From positions 1-64,000 of the forward strand of contig MPNM01000007.1 of the NCBI GenBank assembly GCA_002239025.1: a stretch of DNA of 64,000 nt, read 5' to 3'. Shown piece after piece: positions 9,287 through 17,517 of the stretch; the first letter of the stretch is position 1, and every line of letters starts with the position of its first letter. The stretch is from Chloroflexi bacterium bin125 (GTDB lineage: Bacteria; Chloroflexota; Dehalococcoidia; Bin125). The notes below the pieces were generated by a model, which did no database searches, was not told the origin of the DNA, and saw only the letters and a program-made list of their open reading frames with translations. Position numbers and translations under genes: made by a program.

Positions 9287-9619
9287 GATCTGTTCTTGTT
9301 TCCTAGGATCAACAGTAGCTCTTTCGATATCATCGACTCTTGCGCGACAAGGTCCATGGCCGCCGCCTGGTTTCGGACAAAGGCGCGGCGTGGCGACGGT
9401 CCGAAGCTGGCGGCTCGCGTTCGATCACGGCCTGCGATGCGGATACGAAGTGACCGGCCACCTCGGACGAAGGGCATACTCGACGGTACAGCGTGGACAT
9501 TTCCGGTCGCCCTCACTTACGATGTTTCGAACATAGATCTGTTGGCGTCCTGGCAAAGGGCATCGACCAGCGCTCCAACGGAACTGTTCGTTCGAACAAG
9601 CCAGAAACAGGAACCGAAC
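9287..9619. promoter_or_regulatory. Divergent intergenic region between NTase-HEPN and serine recombinase
   Basis: These 333 bases separate divergent genes and should hold both promoters. Two short palindromes share the core TTCGAACA: ATGTTTCGAACAT at 9522-9534 and a GTTCGAAC palindrome at 9590-9597, the second only 22 bases before the recombinase start. They could be operators for recombinase control; this is inference. No small gene is convincing. Confidence 0.35.
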
Positions 9620-11209
9620 ATGGATACTCCCCCAGATCGCATTACTGCCGCGCTGTACGCACGCGTTTCCAGCGACCGCCAGGACGTCGACCTCTCCGTC
9701 GCCGCGCAGCTTCGTGCGCTTCGCGACTACGCCGAGCGGAATGGCTATGTGGTGGTCCGTGAGTACATCGATGAAGCCGAGAGTGGACGAGTCGCTGATC
9801 GTCCACAGTTCCGCGAGATGCTCGATGAAGCCCGAGCCGCAGACGCCCCGTTCCAGGAGATTCTGGTCTGGAAGTTCTCACGTTTTACGCGCAAGCGCGA
9901 GCACGCTGTTGCCTTCAAGTCGATGCTGCGGCGTCGCGGGATCCGGGTGACTTCGATCACCGAGCACGCCGACGACACCCCGACCGGCAAACTGATGGAA
10001 GCGATTATCGAGAGCGTGGACGAGTTCTACTCGGAGAACCTCGCGCAGGAGGTCAAGCGAGGGATGCGAGAGGCTGCCTCACGCGGCTTCTGGGTGAGTC
10101 CCTATGTCCCCTACGGATACAAAAGGGTCCATGTGCAGGACGGTCCGAAGAAGCGGCCGCGCCTGGAGCTAAACCCGCCGGCCGACGCGGTGGCACGCAG
10201 GATCTTTGACATGTCGCTGGCTGGGGAGAGCGTCCTGGAGATTGCCAAGAAGTTGAACGCCGACGGCATTCCGAGCCCGCGCGGGAAGAAGTGGCTCAAG
10301 ACCACGATCCACAAGATGCTGGTCAATGAGACCTACACGGGAACCCTGGTCTGGGGTCTGACGGACAAGAGCGGGGCGCCACCGGTGCGGGTGGAGGACG
10401 CATTTCCGGCGATCGTCTCGAAGCAGGACTTTGAGCTGGTCAGTCAGTCTCTACAATCCCGTGCTCCCGAACGCGTCCATCCGCGCCAGGCGGCCAGCCG
10501 TTACCTGCTCAGCGGACTGGTGCGTTGCGGCCTTTGCCGGAGAGCGTTGACAGCCGCAGAGGCGAAGGGCGGGCAATACAGCTACTACGTCTGCCAGTCG
10601 ATCTTGAACGGCGGCAGCAAGAGCTGCGATACGCCGCGGCTAAACGCCAGAAGGTTCGAACGCCTGATCATCGACCAGCTCCGGGATCACATCCTGACCG
10701 AGAGCAACATTCGCGAGTTGGTGAAGCTGGTTGATGAGGAGATGGACGGCGTCGCACGTGAGGAACGCGAGCGATTGGAGACGATTGAGGCCGAACAGGC
10801 TGAAGTACGTCGCAAGATGGATCGGCTGTGGCACATCGTCGAGAGCTCCGACATGGAGGTCAACGACATTCTGCCCCGCTTGCGCGTTCATCAAGAGCGC
10901 GAAGAGCAGTTGGGCCAAGCGGTGGCGGAGGCTCGTGCGGTACTGGCCGAGCGCCGGGAATTGCTGGACAGCGCCGATATGGTCGCCAACTTTGCAGAGG
11001 AGATGAGCGAGTTCTTGATGACCAGCGAAGTGACTGAGACGAAGGCGTTCATTCGGTCATTCGTGAAGCAAATCGTGATTCGTCCAGGGAGAGCGGTGAT
11101 CCGATACACGATTCCCACACCGCCGGACAGCCCGCTCCTAGGAGCGGATGCGGCAGATCTGGAACTAAGCGAAGGAGTTCGCAGTATGGTGCCGTTTGGT
11201 AGGGCATAG
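9620..11209 (+). CDS. Large serine recombinase (site-specific integrase)
   Basis: The 529-residue protein starts at ATG 9620; upstream in-frame codons are non-coding in character. The N-terminal resolvase domain opens with ALYARVSSDRQ, with catalytic serine at 17. The 'recombinase' DNA-binding domain (about 170-270) follows, then a zinc ribbon with CGLC at 303-306 and further Cys near 331 and 342, and a long coiled coil (about 360-460). All are hallmarks of phage or ICE integrases that join attP and attB. The last codons and the TAG stop (11207-11209) lie inside the 3' end of the opposing tRNA-Glu gene, which marks the likely attachment site. The cargo would lie to its left: NTase-HEPN, helicase-nuclease and possibly the surface protein. 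Confidence 0.93.
   Translation: MDTPPDRITAALYARVSSDRQDVDLSVAAQLRALRDYAERNGYVVVREYIDEAESGRVADRPQFREMLDEARAADAPFQEILVWKFSRFTRKREHAVAFKSMLRRRGIRVTSITEHADDTPTGKLMEAIIESVDEFYSENLAQEVKRGMREAASRGFWVSPYVPYGYKRVHVQDGPKKRPRLELNPPADAVARRIFDMSLAGESVLEIAKKLNADGIPSPRGKKWLKTTIHKMLVNETYTGTLVWGLTDKSGAPPVRVEDAFPAIVSKQDFELVSQSLQSRAPERVHPRQAASRYLLSGLVRCGLCRRALTAAEAKGGQYSYYVCQSILNGGSKSCDTPRLNARRFERLIIDQLRDHILTESNIRELVKLVDEEMDGVAREERERLETIEAEQAEVRRKMDRLWHIVESSDMEVNDILPRLRVHQEREEQLGQAVAEARAVLAERRELLDSADMVANFAEEMSEFLMTSEVTETKAFIRSFVKQIVIRPGRAVIRYTIPTPPDSPLLGADAADLELSEGVRSMVPFGRA
11200..11209. other. Putative attachment-site edge at the tRNA-Glu 3' end
   Basis: The ten bases TAGGGCATAG are shared by the 3' end of the recombinase reading frame and the acceptor/T-arm end of tRNA-Glu. 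An integrase gene ending in a tRNA 3' end is typical of integrated elements. I could not find a second copy of the tRNA 3' end to the left in this window, so the other boundary may lie outside it or be lost. Confidence 0.4.
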
Positions 11210-11273
11210 GGGATTCGAACCCCTGATCTCCGCCTTGAGAGGGCGGTGTCCTTGGCCGCTAGACGAATGCCCC
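11200..11273 (-). tRNA. tRNA-Glu (anticodon CUC)
   Basis: A 74-base cloverleaf on the minus strand: the acceptor GGGGCAT pairs with ATGCCCT (one G-U pair) with discriminator A. The anticodon stem CCGCC/GGCGG encloses loop CTCTCAA, giving anticodon CUC. The T arm is AGGGGTTCGAATCCCCT. CCA is not encoded. It follows tRNA-Gln and gltX in the same direction. Confidence 0.95.
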
Positions 11274-11300
11274 ACGCTTTGGTTGGACGACGATTGTTGG

Positions 11301-11371
11301 CTGGGGATGGAGGATTCGAACCCCCGCTAACTGATCCAGAGTCAGTCGTCCTACCACTAGACCAATCCCCA
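11301..11371 (-). tRNA. tRNA-Gln (anticodon CUG)
   Basis: A 71-base cloverleaf on the minus strand: the acceptor TGGGGAT pairs with ATCCCCA, discriminator G. The anticodon stem ACTGA/TCAGT encloses loop CTCTGGA, giving anticodon CUG. T arm CGGGGGTTCGAATCCTCC. It lies about 30 bases after gltX and just before tRNA-Glu, in the same direction, so all three may be co-transcribed. Confidence 0.95.
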
Positions 11372-11402
11372 ACGAGCAGTCAGTTTATCACCGATTTCGG
11401 GG

Positions 11403-12863
11403 CTAGTCGTCGGGACGGGCGAGCCGTTCGGCGGCGGCGTTGAGCCGTTCCACGGTCAATTCCTGCCCGAGTGTTTCCAGGGTTTCAAAGAGCGGCGGCG
11501 CGATGCGCTTGCCCGTGGTGGCGACGCGGATGGGTGTGAAGACCGCGCCGGGTTTTTCTCCGCGCTCCGTGGCCAGATCTCGCAGGATTGACTCGAGGCC
11601 CGGCGTTGTCCATTCGGACTCGTCGACAGAGCGCAGCGTCTTGAGCGAAGCCTCGACCGATTCGAGGGCTGCCCAGGGCTTGTTCTTGTAGGCGCGACCC
11701 ATGAGCTCGGCGTTGTCGTAGGCGAGCGGACCGGTGGTGAAGAAGAAGTCGGTGTAGTCAGCGAACTCGGGCATCAGCTTGACGCGTTCCTGGATCGCCG
11801 TTGCGATCGGCAGCAGGCGATCGAGGGCATCGTCGCTGATCGATTGCTTGACGCGGCCTTCTAGATACGGGCGACCTCGACGGAGGAAGTCGGACGGATC
11901 GAGGTCGCGGATGTAGCGGGCGTTCATCTCTTGCAGGCGCTCGATGTCGAACATGGCTGATGAGAGGCCGAGACCGTCGAGGTCGAATGCTTCGGTGATC
12001 TCGTCGCGCGACATGATGGTGGTGGTCTCATCCTTTGACCAACCGAGCAGAGCGAGGAAGTTGAGCAGCGCCTCTGGCAGGAATCCCTCCTCCGCGTACT
12101 GGCGAATCGAAGTTGCGCCGTGGCGCTTCGAGAGTTTGCCCTTGTCGGGGCCGCGGATGATCGGGATATGGACCCAGGCCGGTTCCTCCCAGCCCAGTGC
12201 GGCGTAGGTCTGGACGTGTCGGGGTGCGGAGGAGAGCCATTCTTCGCCTCGGATCACGTGCGTGATTTCCATGTGATGGTCGTCGACGACGGAGGCAAGG
12301 TGGTAAGTTGGGAAGCCGTCGCGTTTGAGCAGGACGTGATCGTCGAGCAGCGCGTTCTGGAATGAGATATCGCCTCGGAGGTAGTCGTTGACGATCGTGT
12401 CGCCATCGCCGGGCATGGCGAGTCGGACGACGTGTGGTTCGGCGTCGGAGATTTCCAGGCCACGGCACTGACGGTCGTAACCGGGCGGTTGCTTGGCCTT
12501 CTGCTGTGACGTGCGCAGCGCGTCGAGACGCTCGGAGCTGCAGCTACAGCGGTAGGCCTTGCCTTCGGAGATCAGTCGTTGGGCGGCGTCAACGTACATC
12601 GGCAGTCGCTCCGACTGTCGGTAAGGAGCGAAGGGACCACCCTTGTCAGGGCCTTCGTCCCAGTCGAGTCCCAGCCAGGTCAGCGCATCGAGGATGACTT
12701 GCTCGGCGCCTTCGACCGCGCGGGACTGGTCGGTGTCTTCGATACGGACGATGAACTGTCCGCCGAAGCGTCTGGCGAGCAGCCAGTCGAAGAGGGCGGT
12801 GCGGATGTTGCCGACGTGCGGCTCGCCGGTTGGGGAGGGTCCGTAGCGAACGCGGACGCTCAT
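11403..12863 (-). CDS. gltX: Glutamyl-tRNA synthetase
   Basis: The 486-residue class I synthetase ligates Glu to tRNA-Glu. The HIGH-type signature is PSPTGEPHVGN at residues 9-19 and the KMSKS-type signature is KLSKRHG near 241. The C-terminal anticodon-binding helical domain runs to the end, and length fits bacterial GltX. The start at ATG 12863 has a GGAGAG ribosome site. It follows rluD by 24 bases and precedes tRNA-Gln and tRNA-Glu. No glutaminyl-tRNA synthetase is seen; in many such bacteria GltX also mischarges tRNA-Gln for the GatCAB amidotransferase, which would explain the pairing, though this cannot be read from the sequence. Confidence 0.97.
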   Translation of the reverse strand: MSVRVRYGPSPTGEPHVGNIRTALFDWLLARRFGGQFIVRIEDTDQSRAVEGAEQVILDALTWLGLDWDEGPDKGGPFAPYRQSERLPMYVDAAQRLISEGKAYRCSCSSERLDALRTSQQKAKQPPGYDRQCRGLEISDAEPHVVRLAMPGDGDTIVNDYLRGDISFQNALLDDHVLLKRDGFPTYHLASVVDDHHMEITHVIRGEEWLSSAPRHVQTYAALGWEEPAWVHIPIIRGPDKGKLSKRHGATSIRQYAEEGFLPEALLNFLALLGWSKDETTTIMSRDEITEAFDLDGLGLSSAMFDIERLQEMNARYIRDLDPSDFLRRGRPYLEGRVKQSISDDALDRLLPIATAIQERVKLMPEFADYTDFFFTTGPLAYDNAELMGRAYKNKPWAALESVEASLKTLRSVDESEWTTPGLESILRDLATERGEKPGAVFTPIRVATTGKRIAPPLFETLETLGQELTVERLNAAAERLARPDD

Positions 12864-12887
12864 GGTTTGCTCTCCGATATTGAATGG

Positions 12888-13934
12888 TTAGCGGATGCGT
12901 TGGGTGCGTCGGCGGCGGTTGCGTCGCGTCGACCGATGCTGTCGTTTCACAGTATCAGGGGGCTCGGTTCGGCCTGGTCGCACCGGTTGGTCGCCGAGCA
13001 ACAGTTCGCCCTCGCGCAAGTGGCTGAGCAGACTGCGGAAGTCGGCCGGTGGGTCGGCGCTGATTGTGAGCGGTTCATCACTCGCGGGATGCTGAATCGT
13101 CAGCGTGCGAGCGTGCAGTGCCTGGCGATCGATCAAGGGCGTGGAGACGCCGTACATGGTGTCGCCGGCGATGGGATGTCCGATGGCAGAGAGGTGCACG
13201 CGAATCTGGTGGGTGCGGCCGGTGATCAGCCGGCATTCCAGCAATGCAGCGTCGGAGAATCGTTCAACGGTTTCGTAACCGGTCTGGGAGGATCGTGCGC
13301 GATCGAGGATCGCCATGCGGCGCGGGTCAGATGGATCGCGACCGATTGGCGCGTCGATGAGGCCAGCAGGTGGGTCCGGAGCGCCGACAACTACTGCGAG
13401 ATATCGCTTGTCCATGGTTCGTTGACGTAGCTGTTCACGGAGGGAGCGCAAGGCATCGGCGTGTTTGGCGATCATCAGCAGGCCGGTTGTGTCGCGGTCG
13501 AGGCGGTGGACGAGCCCCGGTCGCTGCGGGTCGGCGTCGGGGTCGTCTTCCGCAATGCGCGCAACTTCCGGCCACTGGTTCAGCACGGCCGCAATCAGGG
13601 TTGGCTGCGTCTCTCCGGGCGCCGGGTGGACGGTGAGGCTGGCCTGCTTGTCGATGACGGCGAGATGTTCGTCCTCGTAGACGATCTGTAGCTCGATGTC
13701 GGCAGGCGCTTCGACGGGACTTGACTGTCTGGGGAAGATGGTCACGAGTTCGCCGAAGCGGAGCTTGTGCGCAGGTCGCTCGAGAGCGCCATCGACCTGG
13801 ATGAGTCCGTCGTCGATCAGATGTCGAGCCTGACTGCGCGATGCGCCGTCGAGGCGGCGGGCGAGGAACTGGTCAAGGCGCTCGCCGTCCTGGTCGGCCA
13901 TCAGTTCAAGAGCTGGGGTGTTTGTGTCGTTCAT
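12888..13934 (-). CDS. rluD: RluD-type 23S rRNA pseudouridine synthase
   Basis: The 348-residue protein has an N-terminal S4 RNA-binding domain (about 16-75) and an RsuA/RluA-family catalytic domain with HRLDRDTTG at 143-151; catalytic Asp is 146. The later RTHQIRVH motif is also present. It converts uridines of 23S rRNA to pseudouridine; exact positions cannot be told from sequence. A strongly basic tail of about 20 Arg-rich residues ends the protein. Its ATG overlaps the lspA stop by four bases (ATGA), so the two are translationally coupled. gltX follows closely. Confidence 0.92.
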   Translation of the reverse strand: MNDTNTPALELMADQDGERLDQFLARRLDGASRSQARHLIDDGLIQVDGALERPAHKLRFGELVTIFPRQSSPVEAPADIELQIVYEDEHLAVIDKQASLTVHPAPGETQPTLIAAVLNQWPEVARIAEDDPDADPQRPGLVHRLDRDTTGLLMIAKHADALRSLREQLRQRTMDKRYLAVVVGAPDPPAGLIDAPIGRDPSDPRRMAILDRARSSQTGYETVERFSDAALLECRLITGRTHQIRVHLSAIGHPIAGDTMYGVSTPLIDRQALHARTLTIQHPASDEPLTISADPPADFRSLLSHLREGELLLGDQPVRPGRTEPPDTVKRQHRSTRRNRRRRTQRIR

Positions 13935-14446
13935 GGCGATCTTGGATTGCGTTTCAACAGATCGCTGAAGATGATCGCAATCACGATGGCGGCGACGCCA
14001 ACGTTGATCGCGGCATCGGCGACATTAAAGGCGGGGAAGTGGATGAAATCGATGAAGTCGGTCACGTGTCCCTGGTAGATGCGGTCGAGCAGGTTACCGA
14101 TTGCGCCGCCGAGAATGAGGGCAAGTCCGCTGCGGATCAGCCAATGATCGAGCGGTGGGAAGAAGTAGTAGATCGCAACGACGCCGATCGCGACGACGGC
14201 AGAGATCGCGAGGACGGTGTTCTGTCCGCCAAAGAAGCCGAATGCGCCTCCGTCGTTGGCGATGTGTGAGAAGGCGAAGAACTCGGCGAGCCACTCACGG
14301 TCGCCAAGTTCGAGGGTTTCTCGGAGGATGACCTTGGTGATCTGGTCGAAAATGATGACGAGCGATGCCAGGGCGATGAAGCGTCTATGGGGGCGGCGAC
14401 GGGCGCTGGCCGACGTGGCAGGGGACCCCCCCTCAGCCTTCGGCAG
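13931..14446 (-). CDS. lspA: Signal peptidase II (lipoprotein signal peptidase), start codon unclear
   Basis: The minus-strand frame ending at TGA 13933-13931 encodes LspA: FDQITKVILRE in the first membrane helix, NDGGAFGFF, GAIGNLLDR and FNVADAAI carrying the two catalytic aspartates, and four hydrophobic segments. It cleaves lipoprotein precursors after Lgt acts; lgt itself is at 25.6 kb. The frame is intact over the conserved region, but no ATG, GTG or TTG exists between the in-frame stop at 14500-14498 and the conserved part. I give CTG 14446 only as the first near-start codon. A repeat with two seven-G runs lies just here, so an insertion, a -1 frameshift joining an ATG-led frame from 14685, or a homopolymer sequencing error are all possible. 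Confidence 0.8.
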   Translation of the reverse strand: MPKAEGGSPATSASARRRPHRRFIALASLVIIFDQITKVILRETLELGDREWLAEFFAFSHIANDGGAFGFFGGQNTVLAISAVVAIGVVAIYYFFPPLDHWLIRSGLALILGGAIGNLLDRIYQGHVTDFIDFIHFPAFNVADAAINVGVAAIVIAIIFSDLLKRNPRSP

Positions 14447-14536
14447 CTCCCCCCCAGAGATGGGGGCAGCGGAGAGTGCTGGGTCTCCGGCAGTTCCCTA
14501 TTGGATGAGGGCAGCGGAGAGTGCTGGGTCTCCGGC
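14425..14536. repeat. Palindromic repeat (family C) and 45-bp tandem repeat upstream of lspA
   Basis: Bases 14426-14466 are a reverse copy of the C-rich/G-rich palindromic element also seen at 21138, 31546 and 32483 (CTCTGGGGGGAG followed by GCCGAAGGC and a second G run). Next to it two 28-base near-identical units (14464-14491 and 14509-14536, sharing GGAGAGTGCTGGGTCTCCGG) recur with a 45-base period. This repeat block replaces the normal start region of lspA. Confidence 0.7.
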
Positions 14537-14770
14537 GGCTCACTCTCGGAGGAGTGGAGCGGGGCACGGGGAGCTACTGCAGGATCTCCGCTTGAATGGG
14601 GGCGTGGGGAATGGGGAGGTCTAGATTGCTCCTCCCGAGAAGGGGGGCGCGGAGATTTCTGGGGCGAAGGGATCGGATCCGCCATATGTCGAGATTACAC
14701 GTGGAGGCGGTGGATTCGGATAATCTGAATGGGTTGCGCGTTTGACGTTGGCGTATTGGGGAGCAGGCCT

Positions 14771-15391
14771 GTGAGTGATGTTCTGGCCGGAGTGCCATTT
14801 TCTGAGTTGCAGCGACTGAGGAAAGAGACTGGGCATGATCGATTGCCGCCAGGCCAGCGCCTGGTGCGGGAATGGCCGGTGCTGACCTATGGCGGCACGC
14901 CGGTGATCGATACGAAGGACTGGAATCTGCAGGTCTGGGGCGAGGTGGAGCGCGAGCGGATTCTGTCTTATGAGCAGTTCGAAGCTATTGGGGTGTCGAA
15001 GAAGAAAAACGACATCCACTGCGTCACCCACTGGTCGCGGTATGACAACACGTGGGACGGAGTGCTGCTGTCGGACTTGATCGAGGCGTTCGGGGTCAAG
15101 CCGTCGGCGACGCACGTGATGTTCCACTGCTACGGCGGCTACACGGCAAATGTGCCGCTGGCCGACATCCGCGCCGACGACCACGCCATGTTGGCAGTCG
15201 CGCATGACGGCCGTCCGTTAGACCCGATGCACGGCGGTCCGGTGCGGGCAGTGATTCCCTCGCTGTACTTCTGGAAGTCGGCGAAGTGGGTCGGTGGGAT
15301 CGAGTTCTTGTCCAAGGACGCTCCCGGATTCTGGGAGATGTACGGCTACCACATGCACGGTGATCCCTGGCGGGAAGAGCGCTACGGCTGA
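14771..15391 (+). CDS. Sulfite oxidase/MsrP-type molybdopterin oxidoreductase
   Basis: The 206-residue protein (from GTG 14771, with GGGGAG 7-8 bases upstream; an ATG at 14729 lacks a ribosome site) is a single oxidoreductase molybdopterin-binding domain (PF00174). The Mo-ligand cysteine is probably C84 in HCVTHWSR. Also visible are HCYGGYTANVPL and the GGPVRAVIPSLYFWKSAKW segment typical of the family. No twin-arginine signal peptide or cytochrome partner is seen, so it is likely cytoplasmic or the signal is absent. The substrate is unknown; sulfite or oxidised sulfur compounds are only the family default. Confidence 0.85.
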   Translation: MSDVLAGVPFSELQRLRKETGHDRLPPGQRLVREWPVLTYGGTPVIDTKDWNLQVWGEVERERILSYEQFEAIGVSKKKNDIHCVTHWSRYDNTWDGVLLSDLIEAFGVKPSATHVMFHCYGGYTANVPLADIRADDHAMLAVAHDGRPLDPMHGGPVRAVIPSLYFWKSAKWVGGIEFLSKDAPGFWEMYGYHMHGDPWREERYG

Positions 15392-15443
15392 TTCAATCTG
15401 GCTAGTCTCTGTGTACTGCGCGACCGCCTGAGGTGAACTGGCA

Positions 15444-16079
15444 ATGAGCCGCGTCGAAGAAGCTGCCACCGTCTATCAGTGGAGTCCGACGATCCCTGGC
15501 GAGATCGAGGGTCAATTGTTGATCCCGCTGCCGGACGGGTTTGCAGTCACCGACGAATGGTGGGATTGGCTGCGGGAGGAAAATCCGCACGTTCGGATCG
15601 AAGTGACACCGGACAGGGAGTTGCGAATCGTCATGGTCTCCACCGAGGGCTCGTACATCTCCTCAGTGATCACCTATCAGATTTGGAAATGGATCGAGGC
15701 AGGTGGTGGAGGCATGGCGCTCGAGAGCGCAAACGCCTACGACCTGCCCACGGGCTTCCGCAAGCGCCCCGACTGTTCGTGGGTGTCGCCTGAGCAAATG
15801 CCGACTGTTCCCAGGCCGTGGAGAGAGAAGTTCGACATCGTTGGAGATCTGATCGTTGAGGTTCGATCACCAAGTCAATCAGTTGAGAGACAACGGGAAG
15901 AGATGGTTGAGTGGATCGACGGTGGCGTACGGCTCGGATGGCTCATCGATCCCTTCTCACGCATAGTCTGGCTCTACCGGGCCAATGGCGAGGTTGTCGA
16001 GTTGGACGACCCCAGTGAGCTATCGGGTGAAGATGTTTGTAGCGGGCTTGTTATCGATATGTCGCAGGTCTGGGACTGA
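15444..16079 (+). CDS. Uma2-family endonuclease-like protein (DUF820)
   Basis: The 211-residue protein has the Uma2/DUF820 PD-(D/E)xK fold: RKRPDCSWVSPEQ, then DLIVEVRSPSQS and a 'GVRLGWLIDPFSRIVW' strand. Expected catalytic residues (D of RPDCSW, E of VEVRSPS) are present, though the family Lys is replaced by Arg in VEVRS. These proteins are numerous in Chloroflexota and cyanobacteria and usually have no known function. A second, only distantly similar copy lies at 17864. Confidence 0.8.
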   Translation: MSRVEEAATVYQWSPTIPGEIEGQLLIPLPDGFAVTDEWWDWLREENPHVRIEVTPDRELRIVMVSTEGSYISSVITYQIWKWIEAGGGGMALESANAYDLPTGFRKRPDCSWVSPEQMPTVPRPWREKFDIVGDLIVEVRSPSQSVERQREEMVEWIDGGVRLGWLIDPFSRIVWLYRANGEVVELDDPSELSGEDVCSGLVIDMSQVWD

Positions 16080-16107
16080 CGGGTTCGGCTGTTGTACGAT
16101 TTCGGTG

Positions 16108-16179
16108 ATGACGATGCGAACTTCCGTTGATCTGATGATGCTGGGCCGCATGGTGATGCCCGGGGTCCTGCCTCGCTAG
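16108..16179 (+). CDS. Possible Met-rich leader peptide upstream of thrC
   Basis: A 23-residue open frame starts ATGACGATGCG and reads MTMRTSVDLMMLGRMVMPGV, then LPR and a stop at 16179. Six of 23 residues are methionine. A CCTCGC/GCGAGG stem (16171-16176 with 16200-16205) spans its stop codon. It ends 85 bases before thrC. A leader for attenuation by methionine supply is a hypothesis; there is no strong ribosome site, so it may be chance. Confidence 0.3.
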   Translation: MTMRTSVDLMMLGRMVMPGVLPR

Positions 16180-16264
16180 CACCTCGTAATGGGGGCGCGG
16201 CGAGGGAGGGCCGACACGCTCACGCTTCGCCGCCGTTCTGTTCTAGCGAAAGACCCATTCCGAT

Positions 16265-17515
16265 ATGACCTATGCCACTTCCCTCGCCTGTCGAGAGTGT
16301 GGACGCGAGTTTCCGCTCGACCCGCTACATGTTTGCGATTTCTGTTTCGGCCCGTTGGAGGTCGCCTATGACCACGATGGGATCCAGTCCAAGATTTCTC
16401 GCGAACGGATCGAATCCGGTCCACGCTCAATCTGGCGCTACAAGGACCTGCTGCCCGTCGACGACGACTTCATCGTCGACCTGAACGTGGGCATGACTCC
16501 ATTGCTGCGCGCCGACCGCTTGGCCGAGCAGTTGGGCATGCGCGAGCTGTGGATCAAGAACGACACATGTAATCCGTCCTGGTCGTTCAAGGATCGTGTG
16601 GTGGCTGTGGCGTCGTCGCGGGCCCGTCAATTGGGCTTCAAGACGCTGGCCTGTGCCTCGACTGGCAATCTGGCTAACTCGGTGTCGGCACACGCAGCGC
16701 GTGCCGGGATGGACGCGATTGTCTTTATCCCGCACGACCTTGAGGCCGGCAAGGTACTTGGATCGGCTGTCTACAATCCGACGATTGTGGCGGTCAATGG
16801 GTCATATGACGATGTGAACAGGCTCTGCTCGGAGCTGGCCGACAACCGACATTGGGCGTTTGTGAACATTAATGTGCGTCCGTACTACGCCGAGGGATCG
16901 CGCACGCTGGCTTACGAAGTGGCCGAGCAACTCGGCTGGCGAGCGCCTCGCCAGGTGGTCGCGCCGATGGCTTCGGGATCTCTGTTCACCAAGATCCACA
17001 AGGGTTTCCAGGAGTTCCAGCGCTATGGGTTGATTGAAGAAACGCCGGTGCGGATGATTGGCGCTCAGGCCGAGGGCTGCTCGCCGATTACTAGCGCATG
17101 GCGCAACGAGACGACCAACATTCGGCCCGTGAAGCCGAACACGATTGCGAAGTCGCTGGCGATTGGCAATCCGGCCGATGGCTACTACGCGCTGAAGACG
17201 ATGAAGCGCACCGACGGCGGCGCGACGGCGGTCACCGACCCGGAGGTCGTTGAGGGCATCCAGATGCTGGCCGAGTACGAGGGTGTCTTTGCCGAGACGG
17301 CCGGCGGTGTGACTATCGCCGGGCTGCGGCAGGCGATCGCCAATGAGCAAATTGATCCGAACGAATCGACGGTCGCCTTCATCACGGGCGGCGGATTGAA
17401 GACGTCCGATGCCGTCGTAGACCACGTCACACAGGCGATTCCCATCGAAGGCACGTTGCAGTCATTCGAGGCTGCGTTTGCCGAGGCGCCGGAAGCTGTC
17501 GGAGTGGGAGGCTAG
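16265..17515 (+). CDS. thrC: Threonine synthase
   Basis: The 416-residue PLP enzyme makes threonine from O-phosphohomoserine. An N-terminal zinc ribbon (C9, C12, C24, C27) precedes the fold-type II domain. PLP lysine is K109 in WSFKDR, and phosphate-binding and Gly-rich loops (ASTGNLANS, MASGSLFTKI) are clear. The start follows the 5' region with the Met-rich ORF. It is followed three bases later by a NIL-domain protein. Since phosphohomoserine or homoserine is the branch point to Met, a Met-sensing partner would fit. Confidence 0.93.
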   Translation: MTYATSLACRECGREFPLDPLHVCDFCFGPLEVAYDHDGIQSKISRERIESGPRSIWRYKDLLPVDDDFIVDLNVGMTPLLRADRLAEQLGMRELWIKNDTCNPSWSFKDRVVAVASSRARQLGFKTLACASTGNLANSVSAHAARAGMDAIVFIPHDLEAGKVLGSAVYNPTIVAVNGSYDDVNRLCSELADNRHWAFVNINVRPYYAEGSRTLAYEVAEQLGWRAPRQVVAPMASGSLFTKIHKGFQEFQRYGLIEETPVRMIGAQAEGCSPITSAWRNETTNIRPVKPNTIAKSLAIGNPADGYYALKTMKRTDGGATAVTDPEVVEGIQMLAEYEGVFAETAGGVTIAGLRQAIANEQIDPNESTVAFITGGGLKTSDAVVDHVTQAIPIEGTLQSFEAAFAEAPEAVGVGG

Positions 17516-17517
17516 AC

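Noticed and set aside
9522-9597. The two TTCGAACA palindromes as attP core
   Set aside because: They share only the common TTCGAA with the tRNA T-loop; no longer match with the tRNA-Glu 3' end is seen, so an operator role is more likely than an attachment site.
8705-9619. N-terminal extension of the recombinase frame by about 300 codons
   Set aside because: It is antisense to the NTase-HEPN gene and unlike any recombinase; the family start ALYARVS lies just after ATG 9620.
14464-14536. CRISPR-like repeat
   Set aside because: Only two units with a 45-base period, no spacer variety and no cas genes. A small tandem duplication inside an intergenic repeat.
14137-14685. Pro/Ser-rich 182-codon minus-strand ORF as a separate protein
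   Set aside because: Its first half is repeat-derived and its second half is LspA read in another frame. Kept only as a possible source of a frameshifted lspA start.
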